From the NCBI GenBank assembly GCA_033065855.1, contig JAVXUO010002995.1, forward strand, positions 124,001-188,000: a DNA stretch of 64,000 nt. The letters are read 5' to 3'. The DNA is from Escallonia rubra. Taxonomy: Eukaryota; Streptophyta; Magnoliopsida; Escalloniales; Escalloniaceae. Below the pieces are notes generated by a model. That model had not been told where the DNA came from. It made no database searches and was given only the letters and a program-made list of their open reading frames with translations. Both the position numbers and the translations under genes were made by a program. Positions 21,575-34,608 of the stretch are shown one piece after another. Within the stretch, counting starts at the first letter, position 1. Each line of letters begins with the position of its first letter.

Positions 21575-22923
21575 TTTAGTTTTGATCTTGTGACACGCCG
21601 ATCTGAGCGCCGTCAACAATCATATCTTCCCTCACAAAATCCAGAAAATCTGGATCACCTCGATCTTGTCGTCTAATAAAGTTGTGGATAACGCAACAAG
21701 CAATTGGTATGTAACTTTGAGTTTTAATCGAAAAAATTGGCATCTTACTCAGAATTGGAAAACATTTCTTTATAACACCAAAGGACCTTTCAATGACATT
21801 TCGTAGTGACGAATGCCTGTAATTGTACAATTCTGTGATACCTGTTGGTGGCCCAGTTCGTTTAAACTCTTCTAAATGGTATTGTTCGCCTCTATAAGGT
21901 GCCAGGAACCCAGTCACGTTTGTATAACCAGAATCGACAACATAATAACGATATGAAATGTCGAGAAAAAGTTGTAAGTATGACTACTTGTGAATTGATA
22001 TAATATAGGATCAAACTCAGTTATAATGCATGGATGTGTGTACCTCCTATAGGCATTGGAAACTTATTAACGAGGTTAGTAATTGTCTCAAAAATCACTC
22101 TGGCATCATGTGCACTTCCTTCCGAACCAGCCATAACAAAAGTGAAGCACATGTCAAAAGAACACACGAACAAGAGATTATGCGTTGTGTGAATCATCTT
22201 TCCACGGTAAGCAATTTTCTCGCCAGCCGGTATGCATGCATCAATATGAGTACCGTCAATTGCTCCAATACATTTTTAACACATAAGCAAATTCATATCA
22301 TCTACAGATATCAAACCATTTGACAATTTGATATTCATAGGAGGAATGTTTACCTTAAAATAAGGCCAATACTTGGGGTTATTTTTAATTTCTAGTGCAA
22401 CTTCACTTTGATTTGGAGGAGAAATGATTTGCGGTGCAAGCCTACACACTTTCTTCAAAACATGATTGAAGTAATACGATATGGTCTCGCCTGAATGTTA
22501 GAGCCGCTCCGCAGCGTGACGATTGCTTGAGTTTTGTACGAGTATAAATAGGAAAATTACTAATTGTTCTAGGGCGGTCAGCTGTCTAGAATCTTCCAAA
22601 CTAGTTTCAGCCTTCAAAAGTTCACATAATGCTATAAGAACTGGCGGTCTCATCCTCAACATATCATAGCATCTACCTTCATGACCATTAATTAACTCTA
22701 GCACATAATCATGTCCTCTAAGTGCTGAATTTCTCATGGGCCTTTTGCTCGTATTCATGTCTTTATATTCCACAAATCCTATAGCGCCCAAAACCTCTGC
22801 CACATCAAACTCCTCTTTCTCAAACTCCTCTAACTCATCAAGCAATTGATAAGCATCATAAATCCTAACCAAATTTCGGTCCATCCTGTTTAACAACATA
22901 GGCAATATTAATGAATTGAACAT
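21575..22923 (-). pseudogene. PIF/Harbinger DDE_Tnp_4 transposase relic
   Basis: From the N terminus (minus strand) there is RNSALRGHDYVLELINGHEG with LRMRPPVLIALCELL, the helix-turn-helix region, ending NRHAAERL and an in-frame TAA. HSGETISYYFNHVLKKVC follows directly in the same frame. Next come KYWPYFK and a likely intron, then CIGAIDGTHIDACIPAG with the first catalytic Asp and MAGSEGSAHDARV with the second. YYVVDSGYTN, TGFLAPYRGEQYHLEEF and RHSSLRNVIERSFGVIKK with the catalytic Glu close the core. It ends IACCVIHNFIRRQ and then an acidic tail. All three DDE residues are present. The in-frame stop near 22510 and frame changes between blocks that may not all be introns make a functional product unlikely. 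Confidence 0.85.
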
Positions 22924-23109
22924 AACAACATAGGTAGAGAAAAGTTATCGTTAACACGCAACAAAATCCATTTATTACAATTATTAGTGAGGGGAAACCC
23001 CACTAGTTCAAGCACACAAACTAAAAGATAACATTACATCAAAATAAATAATGTCACTTCAAATAAGCACGCCAATAAAAGACATGTAATCACGCCGCAA
23101 TATCACTTC

Positions 23110-23300
23110 AAATTACGGACCACGTCAACCTTCCTACTATCCGGAATATCCATAAACATGTCCCTCCAAAGTGCATCGCTACACATTCTCTCAAAGCCTT
23201 TAGCATACTGCTCCCCATCAATGCTTTCATGAGATCCTAAGCACGCAAGAGCATCTTTAACCTTCTTCTTAGACTCATCACTTTCAACTGTGGCATCTGT
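23110..23300 (-). pseudogene. Myb/SANT-like accessory protein C-terminal relic of the Harbinger element
   Basis: The minus strand reads ESDESKKKVKDALACLGSHE, then MCSDALWRDMFMDIPDSRKV and DVVRNLK, then a stop. The ALWRDMFxDIPxxxKxxxxR pattern matches the C-terminal part of the Myb-like ORF1 product that accompanies PIF transposase and helps it bind and enter the nucleus. The N-terminal trihelix part is not visible. Confidence 0.55.
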
Positions 23301-23420
23301 GGTCGCCGGCGGAGTGCTGTTTCTTCAAGATCTGGTCGCCGGTTGGAGATCTACAAGGTGGGTTCAAACCGTTCAGTCGCGTGGCATCACCAGTCGTTAC
23401 GTCCACTGTCCACCGGTGAG

Positions 23421-23452
<32 letters not shown>

Positions 23453-23688
23453 CGCGCACCGAGTTGTGGTCTCGGGGAACAGAGTATCGGGAACGGGGTG
23501 GTGCGATTCCCGAAAACCAAAAACCTTTTTTTTCTTTCAGAAGTGAGGGGGTGCTCGGAGGTTTTTTTTTTCTTCTTCAGTTTAAAAACTGATTTTTTAA
23601 ACTGAAGAATAAAAAAAATAGTAACCAAACGCAACTTTTTTTTTGCAATTTCCAAAACTGGAAAAAAAAGTTGTGTCAAACGGCCTAA

Positions 23689-24269
23689 GCATTTGACTTA
23701 TTTTTTATAATTCTATGGTATAATAGGGCTTATTTGGTTGTAGTTTCACTTGCTATCAAATTTGCGGGCATTGTGGTAGTTTTGTATTGGGGAAGTGATT
23801 ACAAACCTTACTATACATGTTTGTTCACATCTTATTTTGAGTGTCCAAAAATACTTGTTATGCAAGCATTTCCTTTTGGTGACAAAATCGAGTCCTTTCT
23901 TGTTTTTTGATTAGCGTTAAGGTTTAATTTGTAGTTATCTCGACTTAATCATCATATAGATGGTGTATAATTATGTATGTTAAGTTTTCGGTTACGAGAC
24001 ATTGGTTGTGTGCGCCTTCATTAACCTCTTTCTTTTCTTCTCTGTACTGCGCTCTGTTTCCACATGGATCAACTACAAGATCCGTATATTTTTAGACCCC
24101 AACCTTTTCTAGTTGCACTTTCTGTAGATGCTTAGTGTTACTTGTCCATCTTTCGAGGAATATATACCCTCAAGGACGAATGTGCTATACATAAAACTGA
24201 TACACACATAGAGAAACAAACATTCCACGCGCACACATGCATATGGAATTGTGTGTGTGCAAGCGCGCC

Positions 24270-24302
<33 letters not shown>

Positions 24303-24800
24303 TATATATATATAACTTCCCCTTTAACCGCTACTTGTAATAGTTGTTAGCCTTCTTCTCTACCTCCCCCCCCCCAGCTTCCCGCCCAAGCTATTTAAGA
24401 TACCTTCAATCCAAGTGGGCCCCTAAGCGCTACTAAGTATAGCGGTTAGTATACAAAATATCCAATATGAGCTATTCACAACCTCTAGTAGACACCTTGC
24501 GGGCAATCTCAGCTAAGTTGTCTGTGCGATTTGGCCGTCCATCCCTTAGATCTAAGTTTTTTTTTAAATAGCCATCTGCTATGTAGAAGACATGTATTTT
24601 TGTCCAAAATTCCCCCATATCCCATCCTTTCTTTAGAACAGTACCCATCCGTTACATTATCTAGCGGACGACCTTTGACTTGACATTTTGTCAACCAAAA
24701 GACGTTCGTTACACAGTGTAGCGAACGACCATTTGTTGCCACCCGTCACATCTATCCCCTATCCGTTTGCTACATTATTTGGCGGACAGAAAGGGGACAT
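23689..24800. other. Intergenic stretch right of the Harbinger element
   Basis: AT-rich with no gene. It contains a CA dinucleotide tract (about 24270-24296), a short C run (about 24366) and three variants of a GTTACATTATCTAGCGGACG-like phrase (24650, 24700, 24765) that look like a local short repeat. Confidence 0.5.
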
Positions 24801-25290
24801 CTAATTTGCACTTGTCATGCCACTATTGACCGTCATCGCCACCACAACTACATGCAATTGCTGCCATTGCAGTCGGCCACTGACCATTGCCACTCATGAC
24901 CACAGGTCAATGTCGTCGTCACCATATGTTGTCTTTTATAGCCATTCTTCTTCCACCATTTTTTCATCGACGCCATTGCTCTCCTCGTCATCTCCCTATA
25001 ATCATGACTCTTTCTTGGGTCAATAGAACTGTAGTTATGTGGATTCTAGATCTACAAGGTTTAGATAGTTGGCTTAACAATAGTAGTTGTGGTTATGGCT
25101 GTGGTGATGGACTGCTAGTGGTCGTGGGTATGAAGGCGATACACCCACTAAACCTCCTAGCTTCACCAATGATATTGGCAGTTGTAGTGTGACGGGTGGT
25201 TGTTCAGATGGTGTTGAGACTCGTGGTGTTGTGGTTGTAGTTGTGTGTGGTGGTAATTGTGGCTGGGAAATGGTCAATCATCCATTTAAA
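24801..25290. repeat. Low-complexity CCA/TGG-rich stretch
   Basis: Similar in style to the GTG-rich blocks at 1020 and 12083 (ATTGCCACT, GTGGTTGTAG, GTGGTGGT). Frames on both strands are composition artefacts. Confidence 0.45.
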
Positions 25291-26325
25291 CCAAACTTAT
25301 TTAACCTACCCCCACGCCCTTGATATCCCTAAAATTGTAAATATCATGTCTAACCGTCTTTGAAGACTAGTTTTGACCCTGTGCATTCCACATGGAAGCA
25401 ACAACTGCTAAAATACTTATTGAGAAAGCCCATTGAAATTATATTTTAACCCTTTTTAAGAGTTTTCTATCACTTTTTTTTTTGTGGTTAAAATGAACTT
25501 TAGTAATAATTGCTAGTCATTTAGAAACAAAAAGGAGGCAAAATATAAAATAGTAGAAATAGTCTTTGTCAAATAATAATGACAATGATAATATTAATAT
25601 TAACATATAATGATGATAACTCATGTTTTGATGTTTGTACTAATTAAGCCCATCAAGAAGAGAATAAAAAGCTATAAAATATGAGAAAAAATTATACACG
25701 AGTGCACGCTCGAACACATATATACCTTGTCATCTGATAGTGAAAGGACGAAAGCAATATATTGTATTATGGCCTAAAATAAAAGGAGTGATATTAGGTT
25801 TGTTAGATTGTGTATATATATATAAAGGGGGTGGGGGTGGGGGGGGGGGGGGGGGGATTTCGACAAAATATGAGGAATTAATGGAATTGAAAATATGTTA
25901 ATGAAAATTTTGAAGTCCGAATCACAAAATGATAGACATCTCAAGTAGAAAAGAGAAAATTAACATTCTCTCAGTTCTAACTTTATTATTTATACAATTA
26001 AATTAGCTGCAGTGTAACTATTAATCGGCATCAATGTATCAATAGACATGTGAATATTTACTGAAGGACCTCATATGCTTGCTAGTTTGTTCTACTAGTG
26101 AAAGTGAACAACTAAATCCACCCCAGCAAACTCTTATCAGACACCCCTAGTACCACCCCATTCTGAAAATACTTCGTATGCGGATTCTTTAATTTCTATT
26201 TAAAAATTAATATAAAACTTCATCAACAGGTTCAAAGTATATAGATTTGGTAGTGTTCAACTACGTATGTCAATATTTTCGATTCACTGATCAATCTTAG
26301 GTTTCATTTTTGGGACATGAATTAT
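25291..26325. other. AT-rich intergenic DNA with a long G run
   Basis: No gene. A TATATATATATA tract precedes a 25-30 bp almost pure G run at about 25826-25857. Tract length is likely unreliable in sequencing. Confidence 0.5.
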
Positions 26326-27151
26326 CTATATCTATATCTATATAATATATAATAAGCGAAGCGAAAAATACACTGATAACTTCTTTGCGCGACACATCAT
26401 TACTTCTTTATATGACACGTCATCAGATCCTTATTTTAAGATTAATTAACTTCTATATTAGTAAGTTTTATTTAATTTAAAACTAATTCTAATCATTCTA
26501 AAATTCTACCTAATCAATATACTAATCTATATATTAAGACTTCTTTTTGACAATTATCTCCTCAAATTTTAAAAAACTAATTCTAATCAATCTAAAACTC
26601 TATCTTATCATTATACTAACTTATTACGACTCAATATTGACAATGATATCTTCAAAACTACTCTCTAATATAAATGTAAAAACTCATATATATAAAAACG
26701 AAAATAATACTTTCGATTTAGAAGAAAAAATTAGTCTCCAAAACTAATTCTAATCATTCTAAAACTCTACCTAATCAATATATTAATCTATTAAGACTTT
26801 ATTTTGACAATCATCTCCTTAAAAGTGTTTTTTAATATGAAAATTAAAATTCATAGACCCAAAAATAACTTATGAGAGTTAGAATAAAGACGTGATCTAA
26901 TAATTAATAAAATTTTGATAGGATCCTTCTTTTTATATCTAATTAATTTTGCAAGAGTAATGAGGGTTTTCTGTAAGCCTAATTCAAAAACTAATTCTTT
27001 TCATTCTAAAATTCAACTTGATCATCATACTAACTTATTAAGACTTAATACTGATTATTGTGTCTTTAAAACTACTCTCTAATATGAATATAAAAACTCA
27101 CACACACGTGCGCACACACACACATATCGAAATAGTACTTTCGAATTGCAG
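26326..27151 (+). repeat. AT-rich repeat region with four copies of an ACTAATTCTAATCATTCT unit
   Basis: The unit AACTAATTCTAATCATTCTA, then AAACTC(T)ACCTAATCA, TATACTAATCTATTAAGACT and TTGACAATxATCTCC, begins near 26479, 26574, 26738 and 26986 with varying length. The region opens with ATCTATATCTATATAATATA followed by AATAAGCGAAGCG, which resembles the 5' end (A|TC) of plant Helitrons, but no matching CTAG hairpin end was found. It ends at the splice-acceptor-like TTGCAG before the helicase fragment. Confidence 0.5.
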
Positions 27152-27596
27152 TCCTAGGAGTTACCGCATGGTTTATGGGCTTGGTACAGCATACCCTCAA
27201 ATATGACACTTCTGGATTGGGAGATGTACTTCTATTTGGTAATGGTAAGAGAATGAAGATTCAGGATTGTGAAGAACTTCTTAGTAAGCATGTTGCTAGT
27301 CTTGCAGCCTGTTTTGCTCCATTTTCCGGGTGGAAAGGTAGCATGGACTCGATGATTCTTCTGTTCGAAGACCCTGAAGAGCTTTACAGTTTATACATCG
27401 AAAAAAGAAAAATCGAAAGGAAAGGACGGTGAGGATGACAACGGGGAGGATGATTTCAAGGATGGATTCCTGGAAAGGGTATCTCAAGCCAAATACCAGA
27501 TGAAGAAGAAGAGGTCAAAAAAGTTTTGACATTTGAACAGTTTCTAGTAAAGAAATTTCTCGACATTGGAGAGAAACTAATGAACTGTATTACAAT
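27152..27596 (+). pseudogene. Fragment of a plant SEN1/TRANK1-like P-loop helicase gene
   Basis: Translation gives LGVTAWFMGLVQHTL, GLGDVLLFGNGKRMKI, LAACFAPFSGWKGSMDSMIL, LFEDPEELYSLY and, in another frame, VLTFEQFLVKKFLDIGEKLM. Plant UvrD/SEN1-type helicases (the family with TPR-and-ankyrin-containing relatives) have LLFGNxxRMKI, CFAPLSGWKxxLxSMxxLLEDP and LTFEEFVxKKF in this order. An acceptor-like TTGCAG lies immediately upstream at 27146-27151. A stop at 27430 and two frame changes break it, and the copia insertion at 27597 cuts it. No continuation is recognised beyond the copia element, so it is a truncated exon. Confidence 0.65.
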
Positions 27597-28017
27597 TGTT
27601 AATAAATTGGGTCAATGGACCCATTATCCGCCCACTAACAGATAATGTGTATTTGTTAGTCTGGATAATTACAGTTAATTAGAGGATATTTATCTCCTAA
27701 GTGTTTGAGGTAAATACATCTTTATCTCTTAAGAGTTTGAGGTAAAGTCAGTCTCTAATTGTATCTCTATATAAAGGCTAGAGATATCTCCATAAGTCAG
27801 AAGATATAGCAATAATCCCTCTCTCTAGAGCAATCACCAAGCTCTGTTCGTGGACGAAGAATTCGACTCTAGTAGCCATTTTCGTACCTGCGAAAAAGAT
27901 CAAGCGTGTTGGAGGCTCGTAATAACAAGGATCCTACGTCGTAATTTTCGGAGACTTCGTACGGTATGTTTTCGAACCCATTACATTATGTGGTAAGTGC
28001 ATTAAATAGTTTCAACA
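27597..28017 (+). repeat. Left LTR of the copia element
   Basis: Starts TGTTAATAAATTGGGTCAA, carries CTCTATATAAAGGCTAGAGA (TATA-like) in the middle, and ends TTTCAACA just before the primer-binding site. The TG...CA ends fit an LTR. Confidence 0.85.
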
Positions 28018-28018
28018 T

Positions 28019-28030
28019 TGGTATCAGAGC
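28019..28030 (+). other. Primer-binding site of the copia element
   Basis: TGGTATCAGAGC is complementary to the 3' end of plant initiator methionine tRNA and lies one base after the left LTR. Confidence 0.85.
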
Positions 28031-31000
28031 ATGATTACTTGTTGATTCGCCTTTAACATGCTAGAATAAGTAACGTGCATGTTGCGATTTTTTCCGGATA
28101 CATGAACGAGACTCATTACAAAAATTCGAAATTTATTGAGCATGTTTTCCGAAAAATAATTATATGTTTTTGTTCTCCTATGGTTGAGGATGAACTTCAT
28201 AAAATTTCGTGATTATTGGATGCATGATTTGTGAAAAATCATGATTTTAATTTTCATGAAAAATGTGGTTTTCTCGATTTTTGGGACTCAAATTCGGAGC
28301 ATGATATTCAGTTCCTATCATAATCGGCTGGTACATAATTAATCTATGTCGCATAAGCTTTCCAACGATATATCGTACGCATTATTTGGCTTAAAAACGA
28401 GAGAGATATGGCCTTCGAAAGTTGGCATCGCGACATGGCGGCGCTGGGAAAATTAGGGTTTTCCTACGAAGAAGATGAACAGTGGAATCACGCGCGTCAC
28501 GCGCTTTAGCCGAGCTGCGACGCGCCACCCAAACCGTTCACGCGTGCCACGCGCTCAAGCCGAGCCGCAGACGCGTAACACGCGCTCCCACGCGCCATGT
28601 GAGGTTGCCAACACGCGCGAGCCACGCTCCTGCATGCATAGACACGCGCTAGCCAAGGCTGTTGTCCCACGCTCCCACGCGCGGCTGAGTCTACACGCCC
28701 ACGCGTGCGCGTGCTTCACACGCGCCTGCTCCAAGAACCTGTTGCGCTGTCCCACACGCAGGGTGGCGCGTGGAGACGCGTGCGGGCTTTGTTTTTGGCC
28801 GGTGTTTGTCACCGCCGGCGAGTGGAGCCTTGTCGTGCTTTCTGAATTTTTTCTATGGTATTAAAGTTACGTTTATACCCTCTATATGTATTCTATTTAA
28901 TTTTTAAACGACTTTTTCTAAAGAAATTAGTCTTAAAAATTTTTGTTTTGATGCACACATAATTTTTCTTTAAATCCAGAGGGTATATTAGGGTCAAATT
29001 TACTGTTTGTCATCTTTTAAGAATTTATCTCTCGATTTTTGGTCATTTGTGAGTATTTTTGTGGTACTTTTTGTGATTCCCAAAAAATACGAATAATGCG
29101 TAAATATTATATTTTGCACTCCGTGAGTAGCAATAAATATTTTTGGAGAGTTATATGACATAGATAAATTATGTCTAATTTGTTACATGCTTGCCTTGAT
29201 TTGTGTTATGGTTTAAATATACTTTTGAGGTATATTTGTTGGATTTTTGGTAAGTCCACACTTTTAAACCATTTATTTTTTCAAGGCCTTGTCACACGTT
29301 TTCCTTGGAAGGAGAATGTGACATATTCATCCATTTTATTACCCTTTAACTTGTTATTTGAGGATGCTAGTTTTAGGTTAAATGGATGAATATTAGATTG
29401 GCATTCTAAAGAAACTTATGTTAATGTGTTTACTCTTGTTTTAAGAAAATTCTTTTGAGAATAATGTGTTGTGCGGCATCTCCATTTGTTTTATTGGAGT
29501 AGTTTGTAATAGGATTTTCAAAGTTGTTGTATTCTATTATTTCCATGTATATTTCAAGAAAGCCTTGTACGGGGATGTAATTTCGCACGCACATTATTCA
29601 AGCCAGAATTTTCTTAGCATAAGTTATTAGAATGTCAATAGGCCTAAATGGAGTCCTTGCACACTTAATTGCATGGTGCAATTTTATATTGTTCTAAATT
29701 ATCATGTGGATGATTTATATTGTGGCTTATATGATGATGAAATTTATTGCGAAAAATTACTTGAAAAATATTTTTCCCAACTCACATACATGGGAGATGA
29801 TTACGAGCTTAGCAGATTTTCGATTGTGAGGAAGGATTATGTTTTCATTTGAATTTTTTGAAATAAATAGAAGGATGTATAATTAATGTCTTTTCCTTGC
29901 GCAATCTAATGTAGTGAATATAATGGCCACCAAGAATGTCATAGTTGATCTCGTTAAGGGTGAGAAACTTAACGGAGATAATTATGACGTTTGGCACAAA
30001 AAGATGAAATTCATGCTGAACGAACAAGAGCTCGAGAATCACTTGACCAAGGAGATGGTCGCGCCAACTGAGGCGCAACCCCTAAGAGACCACACTGCCT
30101 ACCAGAAATGGAATGAGAAAGATCGTAATGCGCGCTACACCTTGTTGAGCAGCTTGCAAAATGATCTTATTGAGCAATTTGATGAACTTCCAACTTGCAA
30201 AGTTTTATGGGATCAACTAAAGTTCTCTTTTGGTGGAACCTCAACTACGCGGCTTCGTAGCCTTGTGATCAAGTTTGAGGAGTACACAAAAGACCCTAAG
30301 CATACCATGAGTGAGCATCTAAGGGTGATGTCCAATATGATTGGTAAGCTAAGGGATGCTGGCCATGCGCTCACAGATGAGCAGCAAGTCAGAGCTGTCA
30401 TAAGGTCCCTTCCTGCCTCATGGGCCAATATGAAACAGATATTGACCCAAAGTGAAAACATCAAGAACTTTTCTGATGTTTCATATATTTCATGTCATCC
30501 TTGAGGCTAAGACTCGAGACGCTGACAAGATTCTTACTTATGTCACCCAAGAGGGATCGCGCAATGCAAATGGCAAGCGCGGAAGACAAAGTAAGAAAGG
30601 CGAGGCTAGCACTTCTGCGCCAAAGGAAGGGAAAATAAAGAAACGCAAGGGGGTTCGCGCAATGCAAATGGCAAGCGCTGATGTTTTCCTTTGTTTTTAG
30701 GGGTAATAAGTTGGACATCTTTTTGGATGATGTTTTGTTCGGACATGGTTTTCGCATGGATAGTCTTTTTCAATTGGATTTAATTGATTCTCAGTCCTCT
30801 TATTCTTATGTTGTGAATGATAATATTATGAATGATTCTACCACCTGGCATACGAGGCTGGGTCACATAGGCCAAGATAGAATGACTCGTTTGGCTAGAG
30901 AAGGCCTTTTAGGCCCACTCGCAAAAGTCAATCTACAAACTTGTGAGGCTTGTTTGGCCGGTAAAGCATGCAGGAAGCCTTTTGGAAAGGCTGTGAGAGC

Positions 31001-34000
31001 AACTCAACCACTTGAGCTAGTTCACTCTGACATATGTGGACCTATGAGTGTAAAGGCACGCCATGGCGCCTCTTATTTCCTTACACTGATAGACGATTAT
31101 ACGCGATATGGTTATGTGTATCTGATATCTCACCGCTATGAAGCTTTGGACTGTTTCAAACGCTTTGTAGCAGAGGTTGAGAATCAGAAAGAGAAGAATT
31201 TAAAAACTCTTCGCACTGACCGGGGACGCGAATATTTGTCAGATCACTTCAAGAAGTTTTGTGAGGAAAAAGGGATACCCAGGCAACTTACATTCTAATA
31301 CTCCATAACAAAATGGTGTTGCGGAAAGAAGGAATTGAACATTGTTATACATTATTAGGTCTATGATGGCGCAAGCAAACCTTTCAATATCTTTTTGGGG
31401 GGATGCTCTTTTGACTGCAGCCTATATACTTAATTGTGTGCCTTGACAGTCCATCAAATCCACCCCATGTGAGCTTTGGAATGGTCAAAAGCCAAATTTG
31501 GATAACTTGCGTCCATGGGGCTCAGCAAGTTATGTTCATAGTATTTCTCATAAGTATGGGAAACTAAGGCCTAGAGCAAAGAAGAGTATCTTTCTAAGGT
31601 ATTCTGAAAACTCTAAAGGTTATGTGATGTATGGTGAACATCCAAATGGTGGAAGGACTGAAATAAAGTCTCGTGATGTCGATTTCCTAGAGAGGGATTT
31701 TCCTAGCATTGGAGACGCGAGTAAGAATCTTAACCTCCATGAGTTAGAGGAGGTTGAACCCACTTTACCATCTCCAATCGAAGGTGGGGAATTAGTTTCT
31801 CGTCCCGTTGTCGCTGAAGATAGTGTAAGTGACCTTCAAACTAGTGGGAGTATCCCAGACAGTGGGAGCACACCACAAGGACCATTAGGTCAACAAGATT
31901 CTCAACTGCGTAGAGGTGCACGAGGAAGAGTTCCACGTCGTCGTTTTGAGATTGATGGAGAAATTCTTATGTGCACTCCAAATGATGAAGACGAGTCTAC
32001 TTCTATGGAAGAAGCCTTATCTTCGTCTGCTAGCAATGAATGGATGACTGCAATGAAGGATGGGTTGAGCTCAATGGAAAAAAATCAGGTCTGGGAGTTG
32101 ATTGACCTTCCGCCAGGGGCGCAAGACTATTGGAAACAAGTGGGTTTTAAAAGTTAAGCGCAAGGCAGATGGGTCAATTGACAAGTATAAGGCACGTCTT
32201 GTGGCGAAAGGCTATACCCAACTGCGGGGTGTGAACTATAAAGATACGTTCTCCCCGGTGGTGAGATTTGCTTCAATCCGCCTGATCCTAGCTATTGTCG
32301 CCCAGCAGGATTTAGAAATTTTTCATATGGATGTTAAGATTGCGTTTCTCAATGGAGAACTAGACGAAGAGATTTATATGGCTCAACCCGAGGGTTTTGA
32401 AGTCAAAGGACATGAGCGCAAAGTTTGCCGTCTCAAACGTTCTATATATGGTCTCAAACAATCGTCTAGGCAGTGGTACTTTAGGTTTCATCATGCCATT
32501 ACCTCTATAGGTTTTGAAATGATTGAACAAGACCATTGCGTTTACGTAAAACGATCCAAGAAAAGTATTCTGATCCTTTTTTGTATGTGGATGGCATTCT
32601 TTTAGCTGGGAATAACATGAGTTCAATTGTTGCCACTAAGCAGTGGATGTCCTCAACTTTTGAGATGAAGAACATGGGATAAGCTAATTATGTGCTCGGA
32701 GTTAAAGTCGTACGTGATAGTTCAAAGAGACTTATCGGTTTGTCTCAAGAGACATACATCAAGAAAGTCATTGAACGATTTCGTATGCATAACTCAAAAC
32801 CCATAGACACTCCAATGGACAAGGCGTGTACTTTAACAACAGACCAATGCCCAAAGAATGATGAGGAAAAGAATCGGATGTCCAAGGTGCCTTACGCGGC
32901 TGCAGTAGGAAGTCTGATGTACGCTATGCTGTGTACGCGTCCAAACATCTGCTATGCCGTTGGATTGGTGAGTCGTTATCAGAGTAATCTTGGACCCGCT
33001 CATTGTGATGCGGTGAAGAGGATCCTTCGATACCTGCGTGGAACCGCTGATCTCGTCCTGTGTTATCATGGTGGAGACTTGAGACTGAGAGGATTGGGGC
33101 GCTGATAGAGATAAGCGCATATCCACTTCAGGTGGAGCTATCTCTTGGTGCAGCAAGAAAAAGTCTTGCATCGCCCTATCCACAATGGAGTCAGAGAATG
33201 TTGCTTGTTCAGCAGCAGTCCAGGTTGCTGTGTGGTTGAGGTCATTCATACAGGCTCTAGGGGTTACAGCTCATATAGATGAGGCTGTCGTTGTTCATTG
33301 TGAAAATACAGTTGCCCTAGATTTTGTAAAGGACCCCAAATATCATGCAAAGGCCAAACACATAGGCCTTCGTTATCACTTCATTAGAACTTTAGTTGCG
33401 CAAGGAGAGGTGTCCATGAAGCATATACCTACTGGCAGAATGGTGGCTGATCCTTTGACCAAGCCCATTGCTAGAGATGTTTTCCTTTCTCACATTAGGA
33501 GTATGGGACTCTGTAGTTTTTGATATGTTTATGGCATCTTATGTACTTCACATTTATTATATTAAATTTTCGTTCCTTGATTTGAGTTTATTTTGGAATG
33601 AATGGATAATCTTTGTGACTACATTTACATCCTTATTGAGAGTGTCACCAGGCTCGAATTGACCCACTCACACGGGTAATTCACCTTGGCCCTAAGATAG
33701 CGAGCAAGATGAGACATAATCGTCTTAGGCGCCAAGTGGGCGAATAAGATGATATAGTTTGTAATGCAAACATGTCGCCTTAGTTGGAGCTAAGATGAGA
33801 CCTAAAAATGAAGGTCGATCATAGAGTATCTCCACAACTCTATGTAGTCTGTTTATAGCCGAATGTGAGATTTCAGGCAGGCACTATGAGAGTGACTGGG
33901 CTGAAAAATTCAGGTTAGGCGTTTGTACAGTGACTAGACTCAGATTCATATGGCGTATTTTATACATCTATGTGACACGCCTTTACGGGTTACGCCATAG

Positions 34001-34608
34001 CATGCAAATCATACTGCATGTGCTAACTGCAGACTGATAGTGGGAGTGATGAATGAATCGCTGCTTCGTCACTGTGTGAGCCACTTGGATCGAAATATTT
34101 TTTGATCCTATGTAATACCCTTTTCACCTTAGACTATGTCATGAAGAGGATACTCAATGTCGCTACTTTAGCATGTACCCTTGGATCATGGATGATAAGG
34201 TCTCGCGGGGCATGTCTAGGAAAACGGTTGAGTCTAATTGGGATGACATGAGGACTTTGGGAAAAAAGTTAAATATTACACCATGTTGTGTGATTCATAG
34301 CCCGAACGACTTTGTCGATTTTTGTTTCGATATGAGTCATGAATACATAACATATGAGAGGTTTAACACTGCTCATTACGATGGATTTTAGAGTGTTTAA
34401 TTTGGTGTAGTTGGACTATCTGGGGTACATACGAGATTTATTGGAGTGATGTATTGTGTTAGTTTGGTGATAACTTAATAGAATACTCCTCAACTGGACA
34501 TCCTTTCTCGTAGGTCGCACGTTCCATTTTCTGTATGAGGAGATGAGTGGACGAGAGATAAAGAGGGACTGTACGATTTATTTGCCCTGTGTGTGGGCGA
34601 GTGGGAGC

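Larger units (their letters stand above)
15695..23685 (-). mobile_element. PIF/Harbinger transposon, split by a nested CACTA element
   Basis: The left end reads GGGTCTGTTTGGTAAC. The right end, read inward, is GGCCGTTTGACACAAC. Both are PIF/Harbinger-type termini, and each is flanked by TAA (15692-15694 and 23686-23688), the trinucleotide target typical of the superfamily. The minus strand encodes a Myb/SANT-like accessory relic (about 23110-23300) and a DDE_Tnp_4 transposase relic (21575-22923), in the usual order. Removing the nested 15999-21371 CACTA leaves a 2.6 kb element. A stop and frame changes in the coding part make it non-autonomous now. Confidence 0.88.

Noticed and set aside
28475-28864. 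129-residue Arg/His/Ala-rich frame in the copia leader
   Set aside because: Created by many CACGCG words; both strands are open and no domain is seen.
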